Shown: piece after piece, positions 18,560 through 28,210 of the stretch
How positions within the stretch are numbered: position 1 is the first letter of the stretch
Layout of the letters: each line of letters begins with the position of its first letter
Assembly (NCBI GenBank): GCA_963664835.2
Contig: CAXXUG010000013.1
Location: 124,001-188,000, forward strand
From: G963664835 sp963664835
Lineage (GTDB): Bacteria; Chloroflexota; UBA6077; FW602-bin22; JBCLEL01
Direction: 5' to 3'
DNA length: 64,000 bases
Translations under genes and position numbers: made by a program
Notes under the pieces: model-generated
Told to the model about the DNA's origin: nothing
Seen by the model: only the letters and a program-made list of their open reading frames with translations
The model's database searches: none

Positions 18560-19816
18560 TTAGCTCCAGTTCATGAAGACGACCGGCTGATAGCTCCAGC
18601 CTGCTCCTAGAATCGCCTTAACGACTTGAGTCTTGATGGCGGATATTTCGTATCCTAAGCCCGCTAGCAGTATCGGATCCTTGGCGGCCGGTGAGTTGCC
18701 GGCGCCATTCGCGGCATAACGCCCGTGAGTTAGGTCTAGCCCGACAACTGGACGGAACCCTATAGAAACTTGACTGTCAACGCCCCACTTGCCGCGTTTC
18801 CGCACCCTATACGCATAATCTGCCACCTTTATCACCGTTCGACGGCGATCGACGCGCAGCCTGATGCCTCTCGCCCTTGACAGTCCATGCCTGCCAAACA
18901 GCGCTTGCCAGGTTTGGTCGTTGGTTTTCCACTCGGCCAGGAAGTCAGTACCGTTCGTAGACCTTATGGTCCATCGTCGGTCGCCGCCGTTCAAGGACAA
19001 GAGTATGCCGGCTAGTTCGTCGGCCGAAGCGGGGCGGCGAGTCCGGTCGGGGCGTAGCGCAACAATCCTGGACGCCAACACCGGCCAGAATGCGAGCGAC
19101 GCGACTAAACCCGCGATTGGAAACACCATTCTTCCATCGATTCTTTGGAGCAAATCTGGTCCTCTTGTTACGTTTAGGTGCGGAAAGTGCTCCAACATCG
19201 CGGATGCATACCGGTCGTCGGGAACTTGGATGAACCCTATCCAGGCGCCGTCAATCCAGACGAAGCGGGTCCATCTGAGTTGCGCTCTGGTTGTGAAAGC
19301 CGACGTCGGACCAACGGGGTCTGTGGATTCGGTCCCTTCTGGCAAGGCGCGCTTGGTGTAGAAGAACCCCTTGATCGGGTTGACGACTGGGTCAGAGTTC
19401 CGGAACGCATACGCCATCCTGAGCAATGCAACTCGCGCATCGATTGGGCTCGCGAACTTCTGCAGCGTGATCCAAGACACGACCACCCTGCTGAAGTTGT
19501 GATCTTCCGGCATTTGCGCGCCTGCCGCTTCGAGGGCACCCCACCTAGTGCGGAACCGCATGACCGTGTACTGTTCAGCGGGTTCGGGCCCGTCAATGTC
19601 ATTCTGATTGCCGCCTGCCAATGACCTTACCGTCGGAAGGTCTCTGGCTTGCAACAGCTCCAGAATGATGTCAGTTGGTGCAGAATCAGGATCGAGTGGA
19701 TCCGCTTGGTAATATGGCGGCGTTTCCACCAGATAAAATAGCAGCAGGCCGACTGCGGCGCCTCCTGCCCCTAAGCCTAGCGTCACGACAAGCAGGCGCA
19801 GGAGATTTCGAATCAT
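18560..19816 (-). CDS. Membrane-anchored protein of unknown function, paralogue B
   Basis: A 418-residue protein with the same plan as its downstream neighbour: N-terminal membrane helix (LVVTLGLGAGGAAVGLLLFYLV), an outer domain beginning TPPYYQADPLDPDSAPTDIILELLQARDLP, a second helix (MVFPIAGLVASLAFWPVLASRIV) and a C-terminal domain ending AGWSYQPVVFMNWS. Matching landmarks between paralogues include VPDDRYASAMLEHFPH versus IPDDRYEEDMLRHFPY. The two genes are 67 bases apart on one strand, so an operon is likely. The role is unknown; the outer loop with two anchors suggests sensing or envelope work, which is only inference. Confidence 0.75.
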   Translation of the reverse strand: MIRNLLRLLVVTLGLGAGGAAVGLLLFYLVETPPYYQADPLDPDSAPTDIILELLQARDLPTVRSLAGGNQNDIDGPEPAEQYTVMRFRTRWGALEAAGAQMPEDHNFSRVVVSWITLQKFASPIDARVALLRMAYAFRNSDPVVNPIKGFFYTKRALPEGTESTDPVGPTSAFTTRAQLRWTRFVWIDGAWIGFIQVPDDRYASAMLEHFPHLNVTRGPDLLQRIDGRMVFPIAGLVASLAFWPVLASRIVALRPDRTRRPASADELAGILLSLNGGDRRWTIRSTNGTDFLAEWKTNDQTWQALFGRHGLSRARGIRLRVDRRRTVIKVADYAYRVRKRGKWGVDSQVSIGFRPVVGLDLTHGRYAANGAGNSPAAKDPILLAGLGYEISAIKTQVVKAILGAGWSYQPVVFMNWS

Positions 19817-20037
19817 GCCGATGACCTCGGGTTGCTTTAAGAACAGGATCTGGCACCTCCGAAACCAATCCTACTGACACTAATTAGAACACAGCGGGGT
19901 GTCAATCGCCGAATCGCCGAATCGCCGGGGATTGTGTGTAGAAAAAAGGGGAATTCCTCTTGTGACTCAGCTTGTCCCTTGATTTACCGGGCGAAGCAGA
20001 GATTGGAATCTCGCCACTCGCAGAATAGGAGCCCAGC

Positions 20038-20967
20038 GTGAGGGTTATTTTCATGGGTACGCCCGCGTTCAGCGTACCGACCCTGAAGGCAGTCCATAGA
20101 GCGGGTCACGAGATCGTCGCGGTGTGTACGGCGCCGGATCGTAGAGCCGGGCGTGGTCGGCGACCGCGGGCCTCGGCGGTGAAGGAGGCGGCGACGCGGC
20201 TTGGACTCCCGATCCTGCAACCTAAGGGCATACGTCGGCCGGATCTGTTGGAGCAGATTGCCGGTCGTGAGCCTGACGCTATCGTCGTAGTGTCCTACGG
20301 CCTGATATTGCCGGCGGAGCTATTGCACTTACCGAGACTGGGATCTCTGAATCTGCATCCTTCGCTCCTGCCTCGACATCGTGGCGCCACACCGATCCCG
20401 GCCGCAATTCTCGCCGGCGACCAGACCACCGGTGTCACTGTTATTTTCATGAACGAGCGGGTAGATGCCGGCGACATCCTGGGACAACGAACCGTGCCCA
20501 TAGACTCTGATGATACAAGTGATTCTTTAGGGCGGCGCCTCGCTGTTATAGGGGCTGAGTTGGTGATAGACGTGCTCGATCGCCACGTAAGGGGCGAGAT
20601 CAGTCCCCATCGCCAGGATGAGACGGAGGCGACGTTCACGCGACGTCTCCAAAAATCCGATGGATTGATCGACTGGAATCAAACGGCAGAGAGAATTGGC
20701 AGAATGGTGAGGGCCTTCCACAGTTGGCCTGGCGCGTTCAGCAGTTGGCGCGGCAAGTCAATCAAACTGGTCAACGTTAAAGCCATGGAATCTTCTGGTT
20801 TGGAACCGGGCGAGGTGGCTATCGGCCCTGAGTCCAATACACTACTCATCGGAACCGGGCACGGACAACTTGCGGTCCAGAGACTTCAACTCGAGGGGCG
20901 CCGGGAGATGTCGGCGGCCGATTTTGTACGAGGGAATAGCGCTATAGTTGGACAGCGACTCGGCTAA
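20038..20967 (+). CDS. fmt: Methionyl-tRNA formyltransferase
   Basis: A 309-residue protein starting at GTG (20038) with AGGAG seven bases before. The N-terminal formyltransferase domain has the catalytic set Asn105, His107 and Asp146 within SLNLHPSLLPRHRGATPI and VDAGDIL, and the SYGLILP loop. The C-terminal OB-like domain (DGLIDWNQTAERIGRMVRAF) binds initiator tRNA. It formylates Met-tRNA with 10-formyl-THF for translation initiation. Peptide deformylase is not beside it, as it often is. The stop overlaps the end of the convergent sigma factor gene by four bases. Confidence 0.95.
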   Translation: MRVIFMGTPAFSVPTLKAVHRAGHEIVAVCTAPDRRAGRGRRPRASAVKEAATRLGLPILQPKGIRRPDLLEQIAGREPDAIVVVSYGLILPAELLHLPRLGSLNLHPSLLPRHRGATPIPAAILAGDQTTGVTVIFMNERVDAGDILGQRTVPIDSDDTSDSLGRRLAVIGAELVIDVLDRHVRGEISPHRQDETEATFTRRLQKSDGLIDWNQTAERIGRMVRAFHSWPGAFSSWRGKSIKLVNVKAMESSGLEPGEVAIGPESNTLLIGTGHGQLAVQRLQLEGRREMSAADFVRGNSAIVGQRLG

Positions 20968-22538
20968 TCGAGATAGGCGCGGAGCTTTTTCGAGCGGCTG
21001 GGATGACGCAGCTTTCGCAGGGCCTTAGCCTCGATTTGGCGAATGCGCTCACGTGTGACGCCGAACTCGCAGCCGACCTCCTCCAAAGTACGACTGTGAC
21101 CGTCTTCCAACCCGAATCTTAGTTGCAGGACCCGTCTCTCCCTCAATGAGAGCGACGAAAGCACGCTATCGACCTGTTCCCTCAATAGTTGACAGGTCGC
21201 AAGGTCCAGCGGCGCCGGCGATGACCGGTCTTCGATCAGGTCTCCCAAATGGTTGTCCTGGTCTTCGCCGATCGGGGCTTCTAGCGATACTGGTCGTCGA
21301 GCTACTTTGCTCGCCTCGCGCACCCGGATGGTAGCGATTTCGACCGATTCCTTGAGCGGAGATGGAAGATCGCTCGCCCGGTTCAATACCCCAGATCCGA
21401 GGATGAAGTCTCGGCGCCGCGTTGGGTCTACCATGGGCACTCGCTCGCCTTGCTGCGCAGACCTGATTAGCACCAGGTCCACCAGGTCGGTTTCGAGCTC
21501 CTCATCGAAAAACCCCATCATAAGGGCGACCTCTTCTCGTGTCGGATCCCTTCCCAGACCTTGCACCAACTCGCGCGAGACTCTCGTGAGCCGGTTGATA
21601 ACCTCAACCATATGTACTGGAACTCGGATGGTACGCGATTGGTCGGCAATAGCCCGGCTGACCGCCTGACGGATCCACCAGGTAGCGTAGGTGCTGAACT
21701 TGAATCCTCGACGATGGTCAAACTTGCTGACCGCTCTCATCAATCCGAGGTTGCCCTCTTGTATCAGGTCCAAAAACGCCATACCGCGGCCCAAGTATTT
21801 CTTGGCCACGCTGACCACCAGCCGGAGATTAGCCTTGGTCAAACGTTGTTCGGCTGATTCGGCCCCACGTCTCAGTCCCCTGAAATGTGAGTCGAGTTCG
21901 TCCTCGTGTTCAATCAACTCGTTGCCTATGTCTTCGCAACAACGCAGATCGTCGATTGAATCGCAGTCCATCAAAGGTCTGATTCTTGACGGCAATGCCC
22001 TGGTAGAAACAGAGAAGTCTACAATCTTGCTCTGGCTGTCATCGATAGAAAGGTCGAGTCGCTCACTGACCTCTTGGGTGATGTCCGCATCAATGCTGTA
22101 GTCGACTTCCTTGCGAAACTCGGGGTGGTAGATCGTCGCGGCAACCGATATGTGGGATGGAATATCCGCGTGGTTGGTCACGATATTGACGATCTCGCGA
22201 TTCTCAGCGACACGCCGGTAGATTTCGGTGGCTACATCAAGGCTAGAAGGCTCAAAGTCAAAGCCCTCGGTTAGCTCCTCCTCGATCCGGTCCAGCATCG
22301 ATACCTCTTCGAGCCGGCAGGCCAACCATTTTTCATCCTTTGCCGTGAGGAGTTGACCCCGGCCGATCTCGTGCAGGTACATCTTGACTGGGTCGTCAAT
22401 GATGATCTCGTCGGGGCTGAGGTTGTCCTCGTCTATGGCGATAGATTGACCCAGAGAGGATTCCGCTTCTAGTAGATCGGCGTCGAATGGTCCGACTTCA
22501 TCAATCGTTTCTACGCGGCGATATGTAGCCTGGATCAA
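20964..22538 (-). CDS. rpoD: Primary RNA polymerase sigma factor (sigma-70, RpoD/SigA type)
   Basis: A 524-residue sigma factor. Region 1.2 is DPVKMYLHEIGRGQLLTAKDE; region 2 carries LVVSVAKKYLGRGMAFLDLIQEGNLGLMRAVSKFDHRRGFKFSTYATWWIRQAVSRAI; region 4 ends with the helix-turn-helix SRTLEEVGCEFGVTRERIRQIEAKALRKLRHP. Region 1.1 is short and acidic. Odd features: about 100 non-conserved residues between 1.2 and 2, and a roughly 55-60-residue insertion in region 3 between TREEVALMMG and PVSLEAPIGE, where standard primary sigmas have about 24 residues. The completeness of regions 1.2 to 4 argues for a primary or primary-like sigma. Confidence 0.9.
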   Translation of the reverse strand: MIQATYRRVETIDEVGPFDADLLEAESSLGQSIAIDEDNLSPDEIIIDDPVKMYLHEIGRGQLLTAKDEKWLACRLEEVSMLDRIEEELTEGFDFEPSSLDVATEIYRRVAENREIVNIVTNHADIPSHISVAATIYHPEFRKEVDYSIDADITQEVSERLDLSIDDSQSKIVDFSVSTRALPSRIRPLMDCDSIDDLRCCEDIGNELIEHEDELDSHFRGLRRGAESAEQRLTKANLRLVVSVAKKYLGRGMAFLDLIQEGNLGLMRAVSKFDHRRGFKFSTYATWWIRQAVSRAIADQSRTIRVPVHMVEVINRLTRVSRELVQGLGRDPTREEVALMMGFFDEELETDLVDLVLIRSAQQGERVPMVDPTRRRDFILGSGVLNRASDLPSPLKESVEIATIRVREASKVARRPVSLEAPIGEDQDNHLGDLIEDRSSPAPLDLATCQLLREQVDSVLSSLSLRERRVLQLRFGLEDGHSRTLEEVGCEFGVTRERIRQIEAKALRKLRHPSRSKKLRAYLD

Positions 22539-22758
22539 TCATTCCCTCCTAAGGTGCCCGCCAATTGTCACTGGCTGGGCGCCTGCAGACCTTGGCGATA
22601 ACCCTAACGACCCGAAAAGGCAAACCGAAGCGAGGCTGATCTGTTGCCCACCGGATGCGATGTCATGCGGACGCCCCCGTCGGTTGCCAAGCTGCCACCT
22701 TGACACAAATACATATGGGATTTTAACACGCCCGGCAACCACATTTCAACGCCCCGAA

Positions 22759-24090
22759 TTGCCTCATAACTCACATTACCGTAAGGAGCAGGAGTTATGA
22801 CCCGTCGCGGCGGGCGACAACAAAGCAAACACGAGTTGGCGAACGCTTTAAGAGTCCGCTATAAGAATGGAACTCGCCGGGAAAAGTAGGTTGTTGGATG
22901 AGTTTTTGACGGCTACAGGCTATTACCGCAAATGGGCGATCCGATTATTGTGCGATGGGCCACCCAAACCTAAGGGGAAAGGTGGAGGCAGACCAAGGAA
23001 GTACTCCTAGCTAGCGGTAGGAAGTTTAAGGACCGTACTTGAGCTAAGTGGCTGGATGTGCGGGAAGCGACTGGCTCCGTTCCTTAGAGAGCTTGTGCCA
23101 GCCTTGGAAGAAGAAGGAGCATTGAGGATTGATCGTGAAGTGAGAGAGCAGCTGATGACAATGAGCGCAGCTACTATCGATCGGCGTTTGCGTCTAATCT
23201 AGCGACACAAACGCCTAGGTGGCTACACTACTACAAAGCCAGGTTCACTGTTGAAATAACAGATACCGGTCCAAACCTATACTCCTTGGGAAGAACAGAG
23301 ACCGGGCTATGTAGAGATTGACCTGGTAGCTCACTGCGCCACCTCCGCAGCCGGGCATTACCTCAACACCCTAAACGTTGTCGATGTGGCTAGTGGCTGG
23401 ACCGAGCCTATTGGGGTTTGAGGGAAAGGCCAAGCCGGCGTGTTTGCCGCCTTGGAGCTGGTAAGAGAACGGCTGCCTTTTCCTCTCTTAGGTATCGACT
23501 CCGATAATGGATCAGAGTTCCTAAACGCTCATTTACTACGGTACTGTCGCTCTGAGAATATCACCTTCGCCCGCTCACGTCCCTACTGGAAGAACGATCA
23601 GGCCCACGTAGAACAGAAGCACTGGTCTGTTGTTAGAAAGCTAATCGGCTATGATCGCTTCGAGTCTCAGCCGGCGTTGGAGCAATTGAACCGAGTCTAC
23701 GGTCTGGTGAGACTGTGGATAAACCACTGGCAGCCACTACTTAAGTTGGTTGGTAAAAAAGGAACGGTGGCAAGCTCACCAAGCGGTATGATACCGCCCT
23801 AATGCCTTACAGACGGATCTTAGCCGCCGAAGTCCTTCAGGCAGAAGAGAGAGCCCTGCTCGAACTAGAACACAGAAGTTGGGGGCCGGCCTTGCTACGC
23901 CGGCGGATTGAGCAGGGGATCGAAGCTTTATGGAGACTTAGGGAACGCCCCTCCCCACCCATAAGAAGGGTAAAGGATCTAGCGTCTTGAGTAATCCGAG
24001 GTATGAGTTGGGAAAGGTTCAATATTGTCGAAGACTCGCCTATAGAGAGAGGCAACGATACCAGTTCGGTAATCTCTAGTTTTGAGGCAA
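22759..24090 (+). mobile_element. Degraded insertion sequence remnant (rve-type DDE integrase)
   Basis: About 1.33 kb bounded by imperfect inverted ends: TTGCCTCATAAC followed by TCACATTACCG at 22759-22781 and CGGTAATCTCTAGTTTTGAG plus GCAA at 24067-24090. Inside is a broken transposase with frameshifts and stop codons. It sits between the sigma factor gene and the cysteine desulfurase gene, both intact. The decay shows an old insertion. Confidence 0.65.
22797..23990 (+). pseudogene. Transposase/integrase catalytic domain pseudogene
   Basis: Read across frames, the protein starts MTRRGGRQQSKHELANALR at 22797, shifts frame near 22888 to give SRLLDEFLTATGYYRKWAIR, and then has in-frame stops near 23008, 23200, 23260 and 23421. 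The DDE core is recognisable: YVEIDLVAHCATSAAGHYL (first Asp), GIDSDNGSEFLN (second Asp) and RPYWKNDQAHVEQKHW (Glu). A second shift near 23757 joins the C-terminal domain RYDTALMPYRRILAAE, ending at 23990. It resembles the single-ORF integrases common in Chloroflexota genomes and cannot be active. Confidence 0.8.
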
Positions 24091-24335
24091 CACGCGCCTT
24101 GCAGTGTTGCCAGCCGACGCGCCCTAAAGTTGCGCGACCTGCCAGACGAGATTTGAACGCCGGCACTCGCAAACGTCGATTACGATTTTAAGTATCATCG
24201 AGACCGCATTCTTCTCTGAAAATCAGCTTACGTTAGGCTGCCGTCGTGTACCTCATTAATGGTTGCGCACCTCAATAGACAAGCTAGTATTGTCAAGACG
24301 AACCGGCAGGTTTGCTGTTGTCGGAGGATTGCCTG

Positions 24336-25496
24336 GTGAGCAGTCTAATCTACTTTGACCACGCCGCTACCACCCCCTTGGACCGATCGGTATTGGCTCT
24401 GATGGAGCCCTATCTCTTTGAGGTATTCGGCAACCCATCCAGCATCTACCAGTCTGCCCGAGAGGCCCGGCGGGCCCTGGACGATGCCCGCGATAGCGTC
24501 GCCGATATCCTGGACGCGCGTGCGAGAGAGATCGTGTTTACGAGCGGCGGCAGCGAGAGCGACAACCTCGCGATAAAGGGAGTCGCCTTTGCCAATCGGT
24601 CGCGCGGGAATCACATAATCACCTCACAAATAGAGCATCACGCGGTCCTGCACAGCTGCCAGTACCTCGAAAAGTTTGGATTTCGCGTTTCGTATCTGCC
24701 GGTAGATCGACATGGCGTAGTCGACCTGGACTCGTTGAGGGACGAAATGTGCGACGAGACGATTCTGGTCACGATCATGTACGCGAACAACGAGATCGGC
24801 ACGATTCAGCCAATAGAAGAGATAGCTGGAATCTGCAAGGAGCGCCGCGTCCATTTTCACACCGACGCGGTACAAGCCGCCGGCGCCCTCGATCTCGACG
24901 TGAAACGGCTCGGCGTGGACCTGCTCAGTCTCTCCGGCCACAAGTTCCACGGACCCAAGGGCATCGGCGCGTTATTCGTCCGGCGGGGCGTGCAATACTG
25001 GCCCCAGCAACACGGCGGCACCCAGGAACGCAACCGGCGGGCAGGTACCGAGAACGTCGCCGGCATCGTCGGCTTCGCCGCTGCCCTGAGGGCGGCCTAC
25101 GAGAATTTCGATCGAGTCAATAGCCACGCCGCAATGCTCCGCGATAGATTGATCGAGGGTGTCCGGAGCCGGGTGGACAACTCTGTGTTGACTGGTCACC
25201 CGAGCGACCGTCTCTCGAACAACGCGAGCTTCTGCTTCGAAAATATCGAGGGTGAATCCATCCTCCTGGCCCTGGACCAGCGGGGCATTATGGCCTCCAG
25301 CGGGTCGGCTTGCACCTCAGCATCGCTCGAGCCTTCCCACGTCCTGATGGCGCTGGGCCTGCCGGCAAGCCTGTCCCATGGCAGTCTCAGGTTGACCGTA
25401 GGCAAAGACAACACGATCGATGAGGTCGAGCGCGTTCTCGTCGAGTTGCCGTCAATCATAGAGAAGCTCCGCTCGTTGAGCGGCGCCCTCGTCTAA
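24336..25496 (+). CDS. iscS: Cysteine desulfurase (NifS/IscS family)
   Basis: A 386-residue PLP enzyme beginning at GTG 24336, eight bases after GGAGG; an earlier in-frame start at 24312 lacks this spacing. It opens with YFDHAATTPLD, holds PLP on Lys203 in SLSGHKFHGPKGIGALF, and carries the catalytic Cys326 in SSGSACTSASLEPSHVLMALG, the long loop form of group I enzymes (IscS/NifS). It moves sulfur from cysteine for Fe-S clusters and tRNA thiolation; a selenocysteine lyase-like side role is possible but not shown. No iscU or mnmA is adjacent. NurA-domain gene follows in the same direction. Confidence 0.92.
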   Translation: MSSLIYFDHAATTPLDRSVLALMEPYLFEVFGNPSSIYQSAREARRALDDARDSVADILDARAREIVFTSGGSESDNLAIKGVAFANRSRGNHIITSQIEHHAVLHSCQYLEKFGFRVSYLPVDRHGVVDLDSLRDEMCDETILVTIMYANNEIGTIQPIEEIAGICKERRVHFHTDAVQAAGALDLDVKRLGVDLLSLSGHKFHGPKGIGALFVRRGVQYWPQQHGGTQERNRRAGTENVAGIVGFAAALRAAYENFDRVNSHAAMLRDRLIEGVRSRVDNSVLTGHPSDRLSNNASFCFENIEGESILLALDQRGIMASSGSACTSASLEPSHVLMALGLPASLSHGSLRLTVGKDNTIDEVERVLVELPSIIEKLRSLSGALV

Positions 25497-25552
25497 GCGG
25501 GCGCAAACTGGCACCGTTAGAGTCCGGCGGACTGGTCGCCGGCGCCTCGGAG

Positions 25553-26707
25553 TTGGCCGATTACCTGAAGGTGACCGGCGAGCGCCGCCGGATCGCGAAC
25601 GGCAAGATTGTCGGTTGGCTGCGCTCGGTCTCCCGGCACCACGATCTCGACGCCCTGCGCCTCAAAGTAACGGCCAACCTGAGTACCGCGCGAGCCGCCG
25701 AGCCAATAGAACCCCCCGCGTTGCGGGCGCCGGCGCCGGCCTGCCAGGGCGATTACAGCGTGGTCGCGGTCGATGGCTCCCAGATCGAGCTTGACCCTCA
25801 CGCCCCGGTCTACTGCTTCCTCCTGAACTACGGCGTCGCGATTCTGTGCTATCGATCAAATCCCCTGCGAGATTCTGCCGCCTGGCTGTTCAGTCGCACC
25901 GAACTGCGCTACCGTCCCGAGGACCTGACGTTTGGCGCTGACGGCCGGACCGTCCAGTTGGGCGGACAGCTGCTTGGCATCCATCGCCAGTTGGGCGAGA
26001 TGAAACTGCTGGCCCAAACTGCGGCCGAGGACGATCGATTGGCAGCACCCAAGCTCGCGCTGCAGGACGGCGCGATGCGGCTGAGCGTCCTCGAAGGCGC
26101 CGGCGTCGATCAGCCTCTGCGCGACGAGTTCACTCGCCGCCACTTGCAGGCGTTGGATCTGTTGAGAGTGGGCAATGTCCCTGTTGCGAGCTACGTCAGC
26201 CGGCCCCGTAGCGATGACGTGGTCCGCGCCCTACGCCTGTGGCTCCGAACCTTGCCAGCAACTGAAGCGAGACACGAATCCATTGGCTTGGCGGAAGAAG
26301 ACTTCGACGGAATCTCCGACCGGGATGTCTTCAAGGAAGTCTTGGAGGAGGTCGGTGACCGCTCGGCCGTCTTCTGCAGCAGTTGGCGCACGTCGCGCGA
26401 CCAGTACAACGAGCATCGAGTCCACTTCATATATCTCAACACCGGTGACGAAATCGCTCGCGTCGACCTGCCCGAGTGGGTCGCCTGCGACGCCACCGCT
26501 CTGAATTTCGTCCACGCGGCTATCGTCGATCAGATCGAAAAGGGCCTCGGATACCCAGTCTCACTTACGGAGGCGCACGAGCAGGCCGTAGTCCGGACCG
26601 CCGACCGCCGCCTGTTTTGGGAGTTAGTGGAACGCTCCGCCAGGGAAGCCGGATTGACGCCTGCTCAATCGGCCAAGGCCAGATCCAAATCGATCAGGCC
26701 GGTGTGA
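25553..26707 (+). CDS. NurA domain nuclease-like protein
   Basis: About 384 residues. The N-terminal third reaches the NurA signature YSVVAVDGSQIELDPHAPV, in which the Asp of VDGS is the first metal-binding acid of this RNase H-like nuclease fold; the conserved C-terminal part includes ARVDLPEWVAC and the Glu/His-rich YPVSLTEAHEQAVV. NurA works with the HerA helicase in DNA end resection in archaea and some bacteria; HerA is not in this window. The first in-frame start (TTG 25553) has a purine site too close to it, and the frame is open upstream past 25500, so the true start may be a rare codon nearer the cysteine desulfurase stop. Confidence 0.8.
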   Translation: MADYLKVTGERRRIANGKIVGWLRSVSRHHDLDALRLKVTANLSTARAAEPIEPPALRAPAPACQGDYSVVAVDGSQIELDPHAPVYCFLLNYGVAILCYRSNPLRDSAAWLFSRTELRYRPEDLTFGADGRTVQLGGQLLGIHRQLGEMKLLAQTAAEDDRLAAPKLALQDGAMRLSVLEGAGVDQPLRDEFTRRHLQALDLLRVGNVPVASYVSRPRSDDVVRALRLWLRTLPATEARHESIGLAEEDFDGISDRDVFKEVLEEVGDRSAVFCSSWRTSRDQYNEHRVHFIYLNTGDEIARVDLPEWVACDATALNFVHAAIVDQIEKGLGYPVSLTEAHEQAVVRTADRRLFWELVERSAREAGLTPAQSAKARSKSIRPV

Positions 26708-27171
26708 TAATTCACAGGAGCATGCCGGAAACGCCTATCCAGTCACGGACACGAAAACAGACGACTCCCGTTAAGTCCGCGGACCCCTTTCACCTCCGCG
26801 GGCCCGGTAACTCCTCGCCGCTCAACACCTCAATAGAGTGTTGCACTTCGTTTGTGAACTTAGCCAATCCAGCAGGGGCGGGGATGGGAAATGTAGCGCG
26901 GGGGCTTGTCCCCCGCTGGGGACGGGCGGAGTGGCGGAATCGGCCGTGCCAAGTCGCTATACCTACCCACGGCACCGCAGTATGAAGTGACACCGAATAT
27001 GACGCGATGGGCATCGCGGCGCCCTGGCCCTCGATCTTGTCCGGTTCGGTGAGCCTGTGCATTCCGTGCTGCGAACTCTCCGCAGGAGGGTCCATATATA
27101 GAAGGGCTGGAGGCGGCCCGGAGGGAACCGTTCGACAGGGCTGGGATGCATGGTCCCGGATCGTTCAGGCG
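26708..27171. repeat. Gene-free stretch with one palindromic repeat copy
   Basis: No gene seen. A short-form GTAGCGCGGGGGCTTGTCCC-type copy lies at 26888-26917, preceded by AGCAGGGGCGGGGATGGG, the same leader that precedes the copies at 1584 and 34184. A small stem ACCTCAATAGAGT lies near 26827. The remainder has no clear structure. Confidence 0.65.
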
Positions 27172-28029
27172 CTACGCAGTATCCATGAGGAAATCGCGGA
27201 GGGCGCGGGCGGTTGCCTCAGGCTGCTCCACCCACGTCTCGTGCCCGGCCCGCGGTATTGTCACGTGACGGCTGTTTGGAATGAGTCGGGCGATGTCGGC
27301 TCGTGCCCACCTGGGCCGCGGATCCCCATCACCGTCTAGGACAAGCGTGGGCGCTGTGATGCGGGAGATCTGAGAGGGTAGGTTTCCCATCTCCTCCATA
27401 AGGTTCGCCTCCGCGTATAATGCGGCGTTCAGAGAATAGTTGATGGGAAAGCGGTCGTATCGGGGTACTTCGTCGAGCCGAGTCAAGTCATAGAGCTCGG
27501 TCGTTTCGAGCATGGCAGAGCGCTCTTCGTTGATCTGCCTAAGTTCCTCGCCCTTGGCAGTCAACCGGCGTTGACTAAGTAGGCGAAAGCGTTTACGTTC
27601 GGAGGGAAGGAGCTTCGCCTCCCGGTTCCAATGATATTCTTCGTGCCAGGCGGGATCAATGCCTGTGCCCGAAAAGTACACCAGGCGCGCGGTGCGTTCG
27701 GGATATTGAATCGCATACAGAAGGGCGAGGCTCGCCCCCCATGAGTGGCCGAGGACTGTCCACGCCTCGTAGCCCCAATATTCCCGGAGCGCATCAAGGT
27801 CGTCGACGAACGTTGCAATCTCGTAAGGACCGCGGTCTTGCGATCTGCCGCATGCGCGCTGGTCGTACCGGTGCACGGTCACGACATCGTGAATCATTCC
27901 CGCGACCGCCTCCAGGTAGTCGTAAGCTCCCGGACCACCGTGACAGAGGGCGATGGGCGGACCACTGCCCTGAGTCGCCGTCCAGAGGGAAACTCCGTTC
28001 GCGGTTAAGTGCCGTTCGGAAATGGACAT
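27172..28029 (-). CDS. Alpha/beta hydrolase (proline iminopeptidase-like)
   Basis: A 285-residue alpha/beta hydrolase: oxyanion loop HGGPG at residues 30-34, nucleophile elbow GHSWGAS with Ser96, an Asp in LVLDGDGDPR and the catalytic His in PRAGHETWVEQP near the end. HGGPGxxD plus this elbow is typical of the proline iminopeptidase/S33 group, though many relatives hydrolyse lactones, esters or epoxides. A helical cap lies between the elbow and the Asp. No secretion signal. It is transcribed away from nothing obvious; the next minus-strand gene upstream is a tiny membrane protein. Confidence 0.88.
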   Translation of the reverse strand: MSISERHLTANGVSLWTATQGSGPPIALCHGGPGAYDYLEAVAGMIHDVVTVHRYDQRACGRSQDRGPYEIATFVDDLDALREYWGYEAWTVLGHSWGASLALLYAIQYPERTARLVYFSGTGIDPAWHEEYHWNREAKLLPSERKRFRLLSQRRLTAKGEELRQINEERSAMLETTELYDLTRLDEVPRYDRFPINYSLNAALYAEANLMEEMGNLPSQISRITAPTLVLDGDGDPRPRWARADIARLIPNSRHVTIPRAGHETWVEQPEATARALRDFLMDTA

Positions 28030-28210
28030 AAATCACTCCCAAAACTATTGATTGCCCAAGGCCGCCCTTCGCCGCGTGAGTTGCGACCCGCCGGCCAAGT
28101 ACAAACTCCCCGTGCATGCGGCGCGGCGGATCCCAAGCTCCTTGTTTCGATGCGCCGATAGCCTGGGGCCAGGAATGCAGTCAAAGGCCGCCAGACCGTC
28201 AGCGCCAGCA

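Noticed and set aside
22699..22728. TTGACA followed by TTTTAAC as a promoter
   Set aside because: Plausible -35/-10 sequence on the plus strand, but it points into the dead IS and away from rpoD, so no gene supports it.
24120..24215. tRNA-Leu-like fragment (GAGATTTGAACGCCGG and CGATTTTAAGTATC on the plus strand)
   Set aside because: The T stem does not pair, the D arm is absent and no acceptor stem can be formed; it could be a remnant but is not supportable.
26476..26985. 169-residue plus-strand frame
   Set aside because: Runs out of frame through the NurA gene and a dispersed repeat; no homology.
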